A stretch of 64,000 nt of DNA, taken from assembly GCA_965204655.1 (NCBI GenBank), contig OZ241998.1, positions 372,001 through 436,000 of the forward strand. Reading direction: 5' to 3'. A program made the translations under genes and the position numbers. Below the pieces are notes generated by a model that was not told the origin of the DNA, searched no databases, and saw only the letters and a list, made by a program, of their open reading frames with translations. The DNA is from CATQHL01 sp965204655 (lineage in GTDB: Bacteria > Actinomycetota > Acidimicrobiia > Acidimicrobiales > CATQHL01). Of this stretch, positions 1-8,463 are shown piece after piece; within the stretch, counting starts at the first letter, position 1, and every line of letters begins with the position of its first letter.

Positions 1-682
1 AGGCTATGGCGTTGACCACTTCCTCAACTTCGGCTAGCCGGGCGAAAGCGGTGGCGGCGGCGTACGGAGCGACGTTCACTGGATCTGTCTTGTCCATCAT
101 TTGAGTGCCCAGCATTCCGGTAGGGCACACCGCGTTAGAGCGGATTCCCCAGTTGCGGCAGTCGAGGGCGACACAGCGAGCCAGCCCGATCACCCCGTGC
201 TTGGAGGCGTTGTAGTCGGCTTGGTGTTCATTCGCCAGAACCCCCGAGACCGACGACACGAACACGATGCTTCCCCCGCTCTCCTGCTGGCGCATTTGAC
301 GCACGGCCGCCTGGGTGCAGAGGAAGGGTGCCTTTAGGTTCACCTTCATCGTCTTGTCCCACTCGTGTTCGGGGATGTCCAAGAAGTTCACCCCAGCGCC
401 GAAAACGGCGGCGTTGTTGACTAGGACGTCCAGCGATCCGAAGGCGTCCACGGCCGCCTCGACTATCGCCGAAACCTCCTCAGCGCTGCTGACGTCCGCC
501 GCGAACGCCGAAGCGCGCCCTCCGTCGTCTCGTATTGAAGAGGCGACCGCCTCCGCCCCGTCGCCGTCGAGGTCGACCACGAGCACACGAGCGCCTTCTG
601 CGGCGAAACGTCTGGCTGCAGCTTCCCCGAGACCCCTCGCCGCCCCCGTGACCAGGGCTGCTTTGCCATCAAATCGTCTCAT
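1..682 (-). CDS. Short-chain dehydrogenase/reductase (SDR), 3' part cut by window edge
   Basis: NAD(P)-dependent oxidoreductase of the classical SDR family. About 227 residues are visible; the C-terminus lies beyond position 1. The N-terminal nucleotide motif TGAARGLG is at residues 12-19, the NNAAV motif at 89-93, and the catalytic YNASK at 157-161 with a serine near 144. The ATG at 682 overlaps the 3' end of the upstream ABC ATPase gene by 14 bp, so the two are translationally coupled in one leftward operon with the sugar-type importer. It probably oxidises the imported compound or a derivative; the substrate cannot be read from the sequence. It resembles the second SDR at 9471-10214. Confidence 0.9.
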   Translation of the reverse strand, partial: MRRFDGKAALVTGAARGLGEAAARRFAAEGARVLVVDLDGDGAEAVASSIRDDGGRASAFAADVSSAEEVSAIVEAAVDAFGSLDVLVNNAAVFGAGVNFLDIPEHEWDKTMKVNLKAPFLCTQAAVRQMRQQESGGSIVFVSSVSGVLANEHQADYNASKHGVIGLARCVALDCRNWGIRSNAVCPTGMLGTQMMDKTDPVNVAPYAAATAFARLAEVEEVVNAIA

Positions 683-1556
683 TGTCCGCCTCGTCCGCCT
701 CGTCCGCCGCATCGTGCGCCTCAGTTCCCGACTCGGCTACGGCGTCGGTTAGTTCGGAGACGGAGAGATCGCCTTTGTGGACTATGCGGCTGATGCTGCC
801 CCTGTGCATGATCGCGATGCGGTCGGCTGCAGGGAGGACGTGTTCCATGTTGTGGTCTATGTACAAGACCCCGAGGTTCTTTTTCTTGACCGCTTCGATG
901 GCTCCCAAGACCCTTCGGGTCTCCCGAACGGAGAGGGCGGCCAGCGGTTCGTCGAGCAGCAGAAGTTTCGATTCGAAGTGAATGGCCCGGCTTATGGCGA
1001 GGGACTGACGCTCCCCGCCTGACAGCGTCGCAGCCGTCTGACGGGACGACTTGACTGAAGTGAGGCCGATTTCGCTGAGGTGCTGGTTGCATATCTTCAC
1101 CATCTCCCTGGTGCGCAGGAAACGGATGCCCAGGACACGCCGACAAAGTTCCTGTCCCAAGAAGAAGTTGCGCCAAAGGCTCATTTCGTTCACGATTGCG
1201 AGGTCTTGGTAGACCGTCTCAATGCCCGACGACCTGGCCTGCCGGGGCGAGGCGAAACGCACGGGCTTGCCCATTACTTCTATGCTGCCCGAGGTAGGGG
1301 CGATGTAGCCGCTGATGATCTTTACGATTGTGGACTTCCCCGCCCCGTTGTCGCCCACCAATCCCACTACCTCGCCCGGGTGGATGGAGAGGCTGGCGTC
1401 GCGGACGGCGTAGTTCTTGCCGAAGCGGCAGGAGATGTCCTTGAGTTCCACGACCGGAGCGTTAGCTGGTTGCCTGTTTGAGCTTGTCGCCCGACCCCCG
1501 GGCTGAGGCGCAGGAGTCGGGGGCTCTTGTGCCCCCCCTTGCTTTCGGCGGTTCAT
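669..1556 (-). CDS. Sugar-type ABC transporter ATP-binding protein (single ABC domain)
   Basis: ATPase subunit of a CUT2-like importer, 295 residues. Walker A GDNGAGKS is at residues 68-75, the signature LSGGE at 179-183 and Walker B LLLLDEP at about 198-204. Most CUT2 ATPases (RbsA, XylG) carry two ABC domains in about 500 residues. This one has a single domain, as in FrcA-like systems, so the ATPase probably works as a homodimer. A proline-rich stretch precedes the domain. The start overlaps the permease stop by 4 bp (ATGA), and the gene is followed by the SDR with a 14-bp overlap. Confidence 0.9.
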   Translation of the reverse strand: MNRRKQGGAQEPPTPAPQPGGRATSSNRQPANAPVVELKDISCRFGKNYAVRDASLSIHPGEVVGLVGDNGAGKSTIVKIISGYIAPTSGSIEVMGKPVRFASPRQARSSGIETVYQDLAIVNEMSLWRNFFLGQELCRRVLGIRFLRTREMVKICNQHLSEIGLTSVKSSRQTAATLSGGERQSLAISRAIHFESKLLLLDEPLAALSVRETRRVLGAIEAVKKKNLGVLYIDHNMEHVLPAADRIAIMHRGSISRIVHKGDLSVSELTDAVAESGTEAHDAADEADEADNETI

Positions 1557-2614
1557 CCGAAGAGCGTGCTCTTGATGCCGCCGCGTCGGATGATCTCAAC
1601 GCGGGCGTTCAGACCTGCGGAGAAGATCAGCAGCACGCCGACGAGCCCGAGGTAGTACTCGGGCGGCACCTTCACGACCACCAGGCCGATCTTCAGGGTT
1701 CCGAGGATCAACGCCCCCAGTATTGAGCCGATGACGGTGCCCTTTGCGCCGAAGAGTGACGTTCCGCCTATGACGACCGCCACGATGGCCGTCAGGTTCA
1801 TGTCGTCTCCTGAGGCGACGCTGGAGGAGCCAAAGTCAGCAAACTGCAAGATCCCAGCTAGCCCCGCTAGGAGCGCCGCCAAGACGAAGTTGATGAGCTT
1901 TACACGCCGCACCGGCACCCCCATGGCGCGCGCCACTCCTCCGCCCAGGCTGCCCGCGGCGTACGTCCAGTTTCCGTACTGGGTGCGCCGCATCACCACG
2001 GTTAGGACTATCCCGAAACCCAGCATCCAGACGAACGGAGCGGCGACCGGGATGTTGGGTATGTCTGCTCCTAGAACGTCAATGGTCGTGCCCGCCTTTT
2101 GTTCCTTGGTGAGCGTCACGGGGAAGCCCCCCAAGATGATCCGGTTCCAACTAGTCACGGCGAAGAGGGTGCCGAGGGTGACGATGAAGGAAGGGACGCC
2201 GACGAAGGTGGTGATGACCCCGTTGATGAGGCCGATCATCGACACGATGAGCAGACCCGCGAAGACGCACAGGATGATGTTCCACTCCCACTCGCGCAGA
2301 AGCCATCCCATTACCGCCGGCCCCAGAGCGAACGTGCCGGACACTGAGAGATCGAATTCGCCCGAAATCATCAGGGCTGTTATCCCCAGCGCCACCAATC
2401 CCACTGAAGAAGTGAGAGCCGCCACCGAACCCATCAGGCCGAAGGATGTGAAGAAGCCGATTCCCCCCGAACGGAATTCGAACACGAGGAAAAGCATGAC
2501 GATGGCGATGAGAGGGGCCAACTCCTGGTGGGCAAGAAGCCATCTGCCTAGGCGCCGGATGTCCGGAGTCGTTCGGCGCGCGGCTTCGGGAGCGGAATCT
2601 GCGTCAGGATTCAT
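1553..2614 (-). CDS. Sugar-type ABC transporter permease (RbsC-like)
   Basis: Integral membrane subunit, 353 residues, of the BPD_transp_2 family (ribose/xylose/fructose type). It is strongly hydrophobic through most of its length, with glycine-rich helices such as GLINGVITTFVGVPSFIVTLG, typical of RbsC relatives. It lies between the substrate-binding gene and the ATPase gene, in the usual binding protein-permease-ATPase order. It overlaps the ATPase start by 4 bp. About 110 bp separate it from the binding-protein gene, and that gap contains a GC-rich hairpin. Confidence 0.9.
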   Translation of the reverse strand: MNPDADSAPEAARRTTPDIRRLGRWLLAHQELAPLIAIVMLFLVFEFRSGGIGFFTSFGLMGSVAALTSSVGLVALGITALMISGEFDLSVSGTFALGPAVMGWLLREWEWNIILCVFAGLLIVSMIGLINGVITTFVGVPSFIVTLGTLFAVTSWNRIILGGFPVTLTKEQKAGTTIDVLGADIPNIPVAAPFVWMLGFGIVLTVVMRRTQYGNWTYAAGSLGGGVARAMGVPVRRVKLINFVLAALLAGLAGILQFADFGSSSVASGDDMNLTAIVAVVIGGTSLFGAKGTVIGSILGALILGTLKIGLVVVKVPPEYYLGLVGVLLIFSAGLNARVEIIRRGGIKSTLFG

Positions 2615-2668
2615 CTAGCGTGCCGTTCTCCAGCTTGATGCGGAGTAATGGGAGGATCTGGAGGGTTG

Positions 2669-2713
2669 GCTCGGGGGGGGGTGCGCCCGTTGCTGAGACG
2701 CACCCCCCCGAGC
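2669..2713 (-). terminator. GC-rich hairpin between binding-protein and permease genes
   Basis: Near-perfect inverted repeat: GCTCGGGGGG on the left pairs with CCCCCCGAGC on the right, and GTGCG with CGCAC inside, giving about 15 pairs. It lies 12 bp after the stop of the binding-protein gene. No T-run follows in either direction. Such hairpins often stabilise the 3' end of binding-protein mRNA or partly attenuate read-through, so that binding protein is made in excess over the membrane subunits. That role is inferred here. Confidence 0.6.
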
Positions 2714-2724
2714 AACTATTAGGA

Positions 2725-3915
2725 CTAGCCGGCGTAGCCAGCGTTGAACAGGGCTTCTACCTCGTCGACGTTCTCAGAGGTGATGATGAGGGTGCCGGGG
2801 TCAATGACAGGCGGGTCTATGAAGCCGAACTTGACCTTGATGTAGGCACTTATCACTCCGTAGTAGGTCTGGAGGAAGGGCTGCTGCGTGAGGCTGAGCT
2901 GGATGTTGCCGTCCTTGACTCCCTCAAGCACGGTCGTGTCTAGGTTCCACATGACCAGCGGGATGTCGGATCCCATGTCGGCCTTTACCAAAGCGGCGGG
3001 CGTGCCGGAGGTGGTGTCCCAGGTCACGATGCCGTCCGTGTCCGGATTGGTGACTAGGTACGTCCTGATCACCTCCACGTTGGGGGCAGGGTCGAGGCCC
3101 GGCAAGGGCACTACTTCCAGGTCGTTCTCGCTCCAGCCTGCATCGGTGAAGACCTTGATGTAGGCGTTCTGAATCTCCAGGTGCTCGGGCGAGTCCGGCA
3201 ACGAGTTGAACAGCACGAGTTTGTCGCCCGGGCTCACGTAGTCGGTGTAGAGCCTGGCGCTGCGCGCTGCGGCGGCTGCCTTGTCGAGACCCACCGCCGT
3301 CTGCGAGAGCCTGCGAATTCTCGCGTCGGAGGATTCGCCGCCTACGTAGTTGTTGTAGAACTGCACCTCGGTTCCTTGGTCGAGGGCGCGCTTGACTGCA
3401 TCCTCGTACTCCGCCGTCCGGTAGTCGACGAGAATGGCGTCTGGGTTAGCCGCCACGGCGGTCTCGATGAACGAGTTCACGTTGGCGAGGCTGAAATCCT
3501 CAGGCGCTATGTAGTTGACGTTCGCGTCCGCTAGGGATTCGCCTGCCGCTATCGCTCCGTTCTGGATCAGGTCCCAGAAGGGATTGTTCAACACTGAGCC
3601 GACTACCCAGATGTCGATCATCTCGCCCTCTGTCTGAGTCAACGTGACCTCGTCTTCGTCTTCTGGAGTAGTGGGTTCGGGCGCCGGTGGCGGGCTTGCC
3701 GAGGTGGTGCCGCTCTCCCCGGGGGGTTCGGGCGCCGGTGGCGGGCTTGCGGAGGTGGTGCCGCTCTCCCCGGAGGGGGCAGGAGCCGGTGGCGGGGAGG
3801 TTGTCTCACCCCCGTCGCCGTTCCCGCAGGCTGCTGCGAGGAGCGTCAAAGCGAAGACGGCGGCGCAAATGCGCAGCCCGCCGCGTCCGCTCTTCGTTGT
3901 CATTGATTTAAACAT
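2725..3915 (-). CDS. Sugar-type ABC transporter substrate-binding lipoprotein
   Basis: Periplasmic-binding-protein type 1 (Peripla_BP_4-like) solute receptor, 396 residues. The signal peptide ends in a lipobox LLAAAC, so it is a lipoprotein. Residues about 30-90 form a low-complexity Pro/Ser/Glu linker containing a 17-residue unit (PPAPEPPGESGTTSAS type) repeated in tandem; the DNA repeat has a 51-bp period near 3674-3775. The globular part begins around IDIWVVGSVLNNPFWDLIQNGA. The ATG at 3915 follows AAGGGGA. It is the first gene of a leftward importer operon. The ligand, sugar or other small polar molecule, is unknown. Confidence 0.9.
   Translation of the reverse strand: MFKSMTTKSGRGGLRICAAVFALTLLAAACGNGDGGETTSPPPAPAPSGESGTTSASPPPAPEPPGESGTTSASPPPAPEPTTPEDEDEVTLTQTEGEMIDIWVVGSVLNNPFWDLIQNGAIAAGESLADANVNYIAPEDFSLANVNSFIETAVAANPDAILVDYRTAEYEDAVKRALDQGTEVQFYNNYVGGESSDARIRRLSQTAVGLDKAAAAARSARLYTDYVSPGDKLVLFNSLPDSPEHLEIQNAYIKVFTDAGWSENDLEVVPLPGLDPAPNVEVIRTYLVTNPDTDGIVTWDTTSGTPAALVKADMGSDIPLVMWNLDTTVLEGVKDGNIQLSLTQQPFLQTYYGVISAYIKVKFGFIDPPVIDPGTLIITSENVDEVEALFNAGYAG
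3674..3775. repeat. 51-bp tandem repeat inside the binding-protein linker
   Basis: Two nearly identical 51-bp units begin at 3674 and 3725. They keep the reading frame (17 codons) and encode the Pro/Ser/Thr-rich linker of the lipoprotein. They probably arose by slippage and only lengthen the tether. Confidence 0.8.
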
Positions 3916-4087
3916 CGGTTTCCCCTTACTTGTAGTGCGTGTGCCGGACGCATGCTGGCAAGCAAGCGACCCGGCGTTTGTAGGTCGTCATGTTGTCGAC
4001 CTTCCCCTTACCTTACGAGATAAAAGAGGGCTTGGTGGCTTGGAGGCGGGCTTGATGAGATGAAATCGGGCTTGGTGAGGTCGTTTC
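3916..4087. promoter_or_regulatory. Divergent intergenic region between importer operon and P450 cluster
   Basis: The 172 bp lie between outward-facing genes, so they should hold both promoters. Three short direct repeats of GGGCTTG(G/A)TG occur between 4029 and 4078 and could be protein-binding sites. No convincing -35/-10 pair was found by eye. Confidence 0.4.
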
Positions 4088-5296
4088 ATGCGTTACGGTG
4101 GTCGTATGGACGGCAATTCCTCAGCAACTCCCGTGAACTACGACCCCCTGTCGCAGCAGACTCAGGACGATCCCTATCCCTACTACAGGCGGTTGCTGTC
4201 GGATCATCCCGTCTATCGCAACCCCGAGATGGGTTTCTGGGCGCTGTCCCGCTACGACGACGTCAGGAGCGCATTCAAGGACTGGCGCACCTTCTCCAGC
4301 GCCCAAGGGGTCAACCTAGAGCCGGGTTTCACTGAAATCATAGGCCCCGAGATACTCAACATGGACCCCCCGCGCCACGACCAACTGCGGCGCCTGATCG
4401 GCCACCACTTCACCCTTTCCAACGTTCGCAGCTACGAACCGATGGTGCGTGAATTCACCTCTGAACTCTTGTCGGGTCTCATCGCCGACGGCGGCGGCGA
4501 CTTTGCGGGCGGCTTCTCTCAGCGGCTTCCGGTGCTGACCATATGCCGACTGATGGGCATACCCGCGGAAGACGAGTCGGCGATGCGGAAGATGGCGCAC
4601 GAGATGCTGCTGGTTCTTTCCGGCAGCGACGAATTCGTCGCCGAAGCAACGGCGGCGGGGGAGGAGTTGCGCGCCTACTTCGCCCGGTTGGTGGAGGAGC
4701 GGCGGCTGTCGCCCCGTGACGACGTCGTATCTTCTCTGGCGAATGGGACAATCGACGGGGAGGCGCTGCCTGACGAGGAGATATTTGGAATGTGTCTCAT
4801 CGTCTACCTGGCGGGCAACACGACCACCAGCGCCTTGATCTCCAACGGGCTTTATTGTCTGGCTAAGCATCCCGAGCAGAGGGAGCGTCTGGCAGCCCGC
4901 CCCGACCCGGAGGCAATTGAGAACGCCGTGGAGGAGATGCTCCGGTACGAATCTCCGGTTCAGTGGTCGTCGCGGGTTACCACCAAGGAGGTGGAGCTGC
5001 ACGGGGAGGCGGTCCCGGCGGGCGCACGGGTGATGCTGTTGATCGGCGCTGCGCAGCGGGACCCCCGGGAGTGGGAGAACCCCGACGAACTGGACGTCTT
5101 TCGGAAGCCGCAGCGGCTTCTCGCTTTCGGAGACGGGGTGCACCGATGCGTCGGGGCGCCCCTGGCCCGCTTGGAGGGTCGCGTGGCCTTTGAGGAGATT
5201 TTCAGACGCATCCCCGACTACGAGTTGGCGGGGGAGGCTGAGCGTCTTTACATCTCTACGGAGCGGGGTTTGGCGCGCCTTCCCCTGTCGGTTTGA
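4088..5296 (+). CDS. Cytochrome P450
   Basis: Heme-thiolate monooxygenase, 402 residues, the usual size for a soluble bacterial P450. The I-helix oxygen-binding region reads LAGNTTTSA, the K-helix ExxR is in EEMLR, and the heme loop is FGDGVHRCVG with the cysteine ligand. The chosen ATG at 4088 has GTGAGG about 8 bp upstream; a second in-frame ATG lies at 4106. It starts a rightward gene cluster that continues with an acyltransferase and hydrolases. Its redox partners are not encoded nearby. The substrate is unknown, but the neighbours suggest catabolism of an imported small molecule. Confidence 0.95.
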   Translation: MRYGGRMDGNSSATPVNYDPLSQQTQDDPYPYYRRLLSDHPVYRNPEMGFWALSRYDDVRSAFKDWRTFSSAQGVNLEPGFTEIIGPEILNMDPPRHDQLRRLIGHHFTLSNVRSYEPMVREFTSELLSGLIADGGGDFAGGFSQRLPVLTICRLMGIPAEDESAMRKMAHEMLLVLSGSDEFVAEATAAGEELRAYFARLVEERRLSPRDDVVSSLANGTIDGEALPDEEIFGMCLIVYLAGNTTTSALISNGLYCLAKHPEQRERLAARPDPEAIENAVEEMLRYESPVQWSSRVTTKEVELHGEAVPAGARVMLLIGAAQRDPREWENPDELDVFRKPQRLLAFGDGVHRCVGAPLARLEGRVAFEEIFRRIPDYELAGEAERLYISTERGLARLPLSV

Positions 5297-5335
5297 GCGC
5301 CGACGGCGGCGGCTGGATGGCGATGGAGGCGGCGG

Positions 5336-6181
5336 ATGGCGAGCGGGGAGCGGATGGCGAGCGGGGGACGGCGCGGGGGAGCGGATGGCGAGGCCGGAGC
5401 GGTGGATGCATCTGAGGCGGCGGGGAACTCCGCGGGAGTCTCCGCAGTCGTGAACGACCGAGGCGGCCGGGTCGTCCAGATTTCTCGGCTTCGTCGGCGC
5501 ATCGCAGAGAAACTCCTGCAGGCAAAACAAACCGCCCCTCACGTCTGGGGTGCGGTGGACGCCGACTACGAAGCACTCGACGCCGTCAGGCGCGAACAGC
5601 GGGAGGCGTTCGCGCAGAGGGGCTGCGGCTCACTCACGTACCTGCCGTTCGTCGCTTCGGCTGTGGCGGAGGCGCTCGCTGAGTTTCCGTCGGTCAACAG
5701 CTCGTTTGATTTAGAGAACGGGACGCAGACGATCCACGGCGAGGTCAACCTGGGCATAGCGGTGGATCTTGATGGCGAGGGTCTCTTGGTGGTGACCGTC
5801 AGAGAGGCCGACCGCCTGAGCGTTCCGCAGTTGGCGAGCAAAATAAACAGCCTCGCCGAGATGGCCAGGGGGAATCGTCTGGCCCGCGAGGACGTAACCG
5901 GTTCGACGTTCACCATCACCAACCCGGGTGCGTTCGGGTCGTCCCGCTCGGCGCCCATCATCAACGTGCCCAACGTCGCCATACTCTCAACCGACGCAGT
6001 GAGGAAGCGTCCGGTGGCTGCCGCCGACGCCAGCGGGCGGGACGTCGTGCAGGTTCGACGGGTGGGCAGTCTGGGGCTTTCCTGGGATCACCGGGCGTTT
6101 GACGGGTCGGTCGCCATGGGATTCCTCAACAGGGTGCGGCGGAGCATAGAGACCCGCGACTGGAGAAAGGATTTCGCATGA
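5336..6181 (+). CDS. 2-oxoacid dehydrogenase E2 catalytic core without lipoyl domain
   Basis: Acyltransferase of the dihydrolipoamide E2 family, 281 residues. Only the catalytic domain is present, from about residue 45 (VVQISRLRRRIAEKLL) to the C-terminus, with the active-site motif DHRAFDG near residue 252. A normal E2 has one to three lipoyl domains and a peripheral-subunit-binding domain before this core, in 400 or more residues. Here the N-terminus is only a Gly/Ala/Ser-rich stretch. GGAGG lies 6 bp before the ATG. The missing lipoyl domain is encoded separately at 13302-13550, next to the E1 genes, so the complex appears to be split. The next gene overlaps by 4 bp. Confidence 0.9.
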   Translation: MASGERMASGGRRGGADGEAGAVDASEAAGNSAGVSAVVNDRGGRVVQISRLRRRIAEKLLQAKQTAPHVWGAVDADYEALDAVRREQREAFAQRGCGSLTYLPFVASAVAEALAEFPSVNSSFDLENGTQTIHGEVNLGIAVDLDGEGLLVVTVREADRLSVPQLASKINSLAEMARGNRLAREDVTGSTFTITNPGAFGSSRSAPIINVPNVAILSTDAVRKRPVAAADASGRDVVQVRRVGSLGLSWDHRAFDGSVAMGFLNRVRRSIETRDWRKDFA

Positions 6182-7206
6182 GAGCCGACAAAGGCGAGGA
6201 ACGCTCGGAGCGGACGGGGCGCCCCTCCGGGGAGCGCCTGTCCGGGGAGCGTCCGTCCGGAGAGGGGGAGCGCCTGTCCGGGGGGAGTCCGTCCGGGGAA
6301 GACGACCGCCTACCAGCCTTCGTGGACTGCCACCACCACCTGTGGGATATAGACAAGCATCGCTACGAGTGGCTCGAGGCCGACCCCCTGCTGGACACCT
6401 TCCTCGGCGACTACTCGGCGCTCTGCCGCAACTACCTTCTTGAGGACTACCTGCGAGACGCAGCATCTTCAGGGCTGGTGAAGTCCGTTCACGTCCAGTG
6501 CGAATTCGACCCCTCTAATCCCGTCGGGGAGACCGAGTGGCTGCAGGGCGTGGCCGACGAACACGGTTTTCCGCACGGGATCGTGGGCTACGCCGACCTG
6601 TCAAGTCCGGCGGTCGGGAAACTCCTGGAAGCGCACGCCCTTCACGCCAACTTCAGGGGCATACGCCAGACCCTGAACTTTGACGCCGACAACCCCCGCT
6701 TCACTTTCGTGGAGCGCGGGGATCTGCTTTCCGACGGGGCGTGGCGGAAGGGCTTTGCCATTCTGGGGGAGTTGGGGTTCTCCTACGACCTTCAGGTGTT
6801 GCCGCATCAGTTGGCCGACGGATACGACCTAGCGGCTGCTTTTCCCGAGACTCGAATCGTCCTTAACCACGTAGGGCTGCCTATCATCCGCAGTCCCGAA
6901 GTGCTGGAAGTCTGGCGGTCGGGGATGAGGCAACTGGCATCGCTCCCCAACGTGTTCGTGAAACTCTCAGGGTTCGGGATGATGGAAGGGGGCTGTTCCG
7001 ACGAAGCCGTCCGGCCTATCGCGCTGGAGACGATAGAGACGTTCGGCGTTCAGCGCTGCATGTTCGGCAGCAACTTTCCGGTAGACGGGCTGCAGAGCAG
7101 TTTTGATGACATGTTCGCCGCTTATCGCCGGGTGGCAGCGGAGTTCAGCGACGACGAGCAGGCGGCTCTGTTCGGCGGCACGGCGGAACGCTTCTACCGC
7201 ATCTGA
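6178..7206 (+). CDS. Amidohydrolase family 2 protein (fuconolactonase-like)
   Basis: Metal-dependent hydrolase of the amidohydrolase_2 family (COG3618 type, which includes L-fuconolactonase), 342 residues. The metal-binding start of the barrel reads FVDCHHHLWD near residue 47, and the C-terminal part contains MFGSNFPVDG, the usual last-strand aspartate region. The first 40 residues are an odd low-complexity run of repeated GERLSG/GERPSG units before the conserved domain. The ATG overlaps the E2 stop (ATGA). Members open lactones or decarboxylate ring acids; the substrate here is not determinable. Confidence 0.88.
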   Translation: MRADKGEERSERTGRPSGERLSGERPSGEGERLSGGSPSGEDDRLPAFVDCHHHLWDIDKHRYEWLEADPLLDTFLGDYSALCRNYLLEDYLRDAASSGLVKSVHVQCEFDPSNPVGETEWLQGVADEHGFPHGIVGYADLSSPAVGKLLEAHALHANFRGIRQTLNFDADNPRFTFVERGDLLSDGAWRKGFAILGELGFSYDLQVLPHQLADGYDLAAAFPETRIVLNHVGLPIIRSPEVLEVWRSGMRQLASLPNVFVKLSGFGMMEGGCSDEAVRPIALETIETFGVQRCMFGSNFPVDGLQSSFDDMFAAYRRVAAEFSDDEQAALFGGTAERFYRI

Positions 7207-7445
7207 GCGGGTGGGCGGTATCTGAGCGGGTGGTCGGTTGAAAGGCTTCTCTGGCGGCGTCCTCGGCAGCGTCCCCCGGGCGTACGCGAGCGTCCCCCCG
7301 CCGCCCGCCCGCCCGGGCGCACGCACGGAGGACGGCGGCGAAACCCCCATCGACCTGTTTGGGTTACCCCGCCGTTCGCTCACCCCGCCGCACGCCCGCC
7401 CGGGCGAGCGCCCGTCCTGCTTACGCCCGAGTTAAAGAGGACGAA
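7207..7445. other. Intergenic GC-rich spacer
   Basis: The 239 bp are very GC-rich with two short direct repeats: TCTGAGCGGGTGG is repeated right after the hydrolase stop, and a CGCCCGCCCGGGCG-like element occurs twice. No recognisable gene or clear promoter was seen. An open frame runs through into the next gene but lacks conserved sequence and a ribosome site. Confidence 0.5.
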
Positions 7446-8432
7446 GTGGGACGCTTGAAACTGGGCGTCTGCCTCTGGAATCAGGCCGTTGAGTGGTCGG
7501 ACATGCTTTCCGCCGCCAAGTTGGTAGACCGCTGCGGCTACGAACACCTCTGGACTTGGGATCACCTCCTGTCCATATACGGAGAGCCCGACCAGCCAGT
7601 TTTGGATTCGTGGACGGCGCTGGCCGCCCTTGCGGGCGTCACCGAGAAGGTGCACCTAGGGACGCTGGTGACCGCCAACACGTTCCGACCGCCCGCTCTG
7701 CTGGCCAAGGTCGCTGCGACCCTCGACCACGTGAGCGGAGGACGGGCGATACTCGGCATGGGAGGAGGATGGTTCGAGTTGGAGCACCGCGCCCACGGCA
7801 TTGATTTCGGATCGGGGTTCGGTGAACGACTCGACCGCCTAGACGAAGCCGTGGGGCTGATTAAGTCTCTGCTGCGCGGCGAGACGGTGACTTCGGGCGG
7901 CGGCTTCTATCCGGTCGAGAATCTTCACCACTCCCCGCCCCCGGTGCGGGGCGACATTCCGCTGCTCATCGGAGGGAGGGGCAAGAAGAAGACCCTGCGC
8001 ACGGCGGCGAAGTACGCGCAGATCTGGAATGCCTACGGCACACCCGCCGAACTGCGTGAACACGACGAGGTGCTGCGCCTTCACTGCGAGGAGGTCGGGC
8101 GGGATCACGCCGAGATCGAGAGGTCGGTGCAGGCCAAACTGGTCGTGCGAGACACGCTCAAGCAGGCCGAGGAGGATTTCGGGCGGATGCTTGCCCACAA
8201 CAAGACGACGTGGACGCCCGCAGCGGGACGAACTGAACCGGACATGAGGAACAGGTCTGTCTTCCCCGACCCGGATTCCGCTATTTGGCTGGGCAACCCC
8301 GAGCAGTTGGCGGGTCGAATCGCTTCCTACCTATCCGTCGGGTTTGAGACGGTCATAGTTGAAATCCCAGCTCCCTACGACCGGGAGAGCATCGAAAGGC
8401 TCATCGGCGAAGTAGCGCCGATGCTCTCCTAG
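7446..8432 (+). CDS. LLM-class (luciferase-like) oxidoreductase, probably F420-dependent
   Basis: TIM-barrel oxidoreductase of the bacterial luciferase-like superfamily, 328 residues. Recognisable stretches include LKLGVCLWNQ at the start, WTWDHLLSIYGEP, GTLVTANTFRPPALLAKVAA and the phosphate-binding GMGGGWFELEHRAHG. Families of this type in actinobacteria often use F420; FMN use is also possible. The start chosen is GTG 7446, preceded by AAAGAGGA at about 6 bp, because the upstream in-frame ATG at 7359 adds 29 unconserved residues. It lies in the catabolic cluster between the amidohydrolase and the dehydrogenase genes. Confidence 0.88.
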   Translation: MGRLKLGVCLWNQAVEWSDMLSAAKLVDRCGYEHLWTWDHLLSIYGEPDQPVLDSWTALAALAGVTEKVHLGTLVTANTFRPPALLAKVAATLDHVSGGRAILGMGGGWFELEHRAHGIDFGSGFGERLDRLDEAVGLIKSLLRGETVTSGGGFYPVENLHHSPPPVRGDIPLLIGGRGKKKTLRTAAKYAQIWNAYGTPAELREHDEVLRLHCEEVGRDHAEIERSVQAKLVVRDTLKQAEEDFGRMLAHNKTTWTPAAGRTEPDMRNRSVFPDPDSAIWLGNPEQLAGRIASYLSVGFETVIVEIPAPYDRESIERLIGEVAPMLS

Positions 8433-8463
8433 GGGGCAGGGGCAGGGGAAGCAGGAGGTGGCT

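Noticed and set aside
4316..5542. Long leftward frame of about 408 codons opposite the P450 gene
   Set aside because: It is a mirror of a high-GC coding sequence; the P450 on the other strand has all family motifs.
5336..6181. Calling the E2 core a pseudogene
   Set aside because: The catalytic domain is complete with its DHRAFDG motif and a ribosome site, and a matching free lipoyl domain exists nearby.
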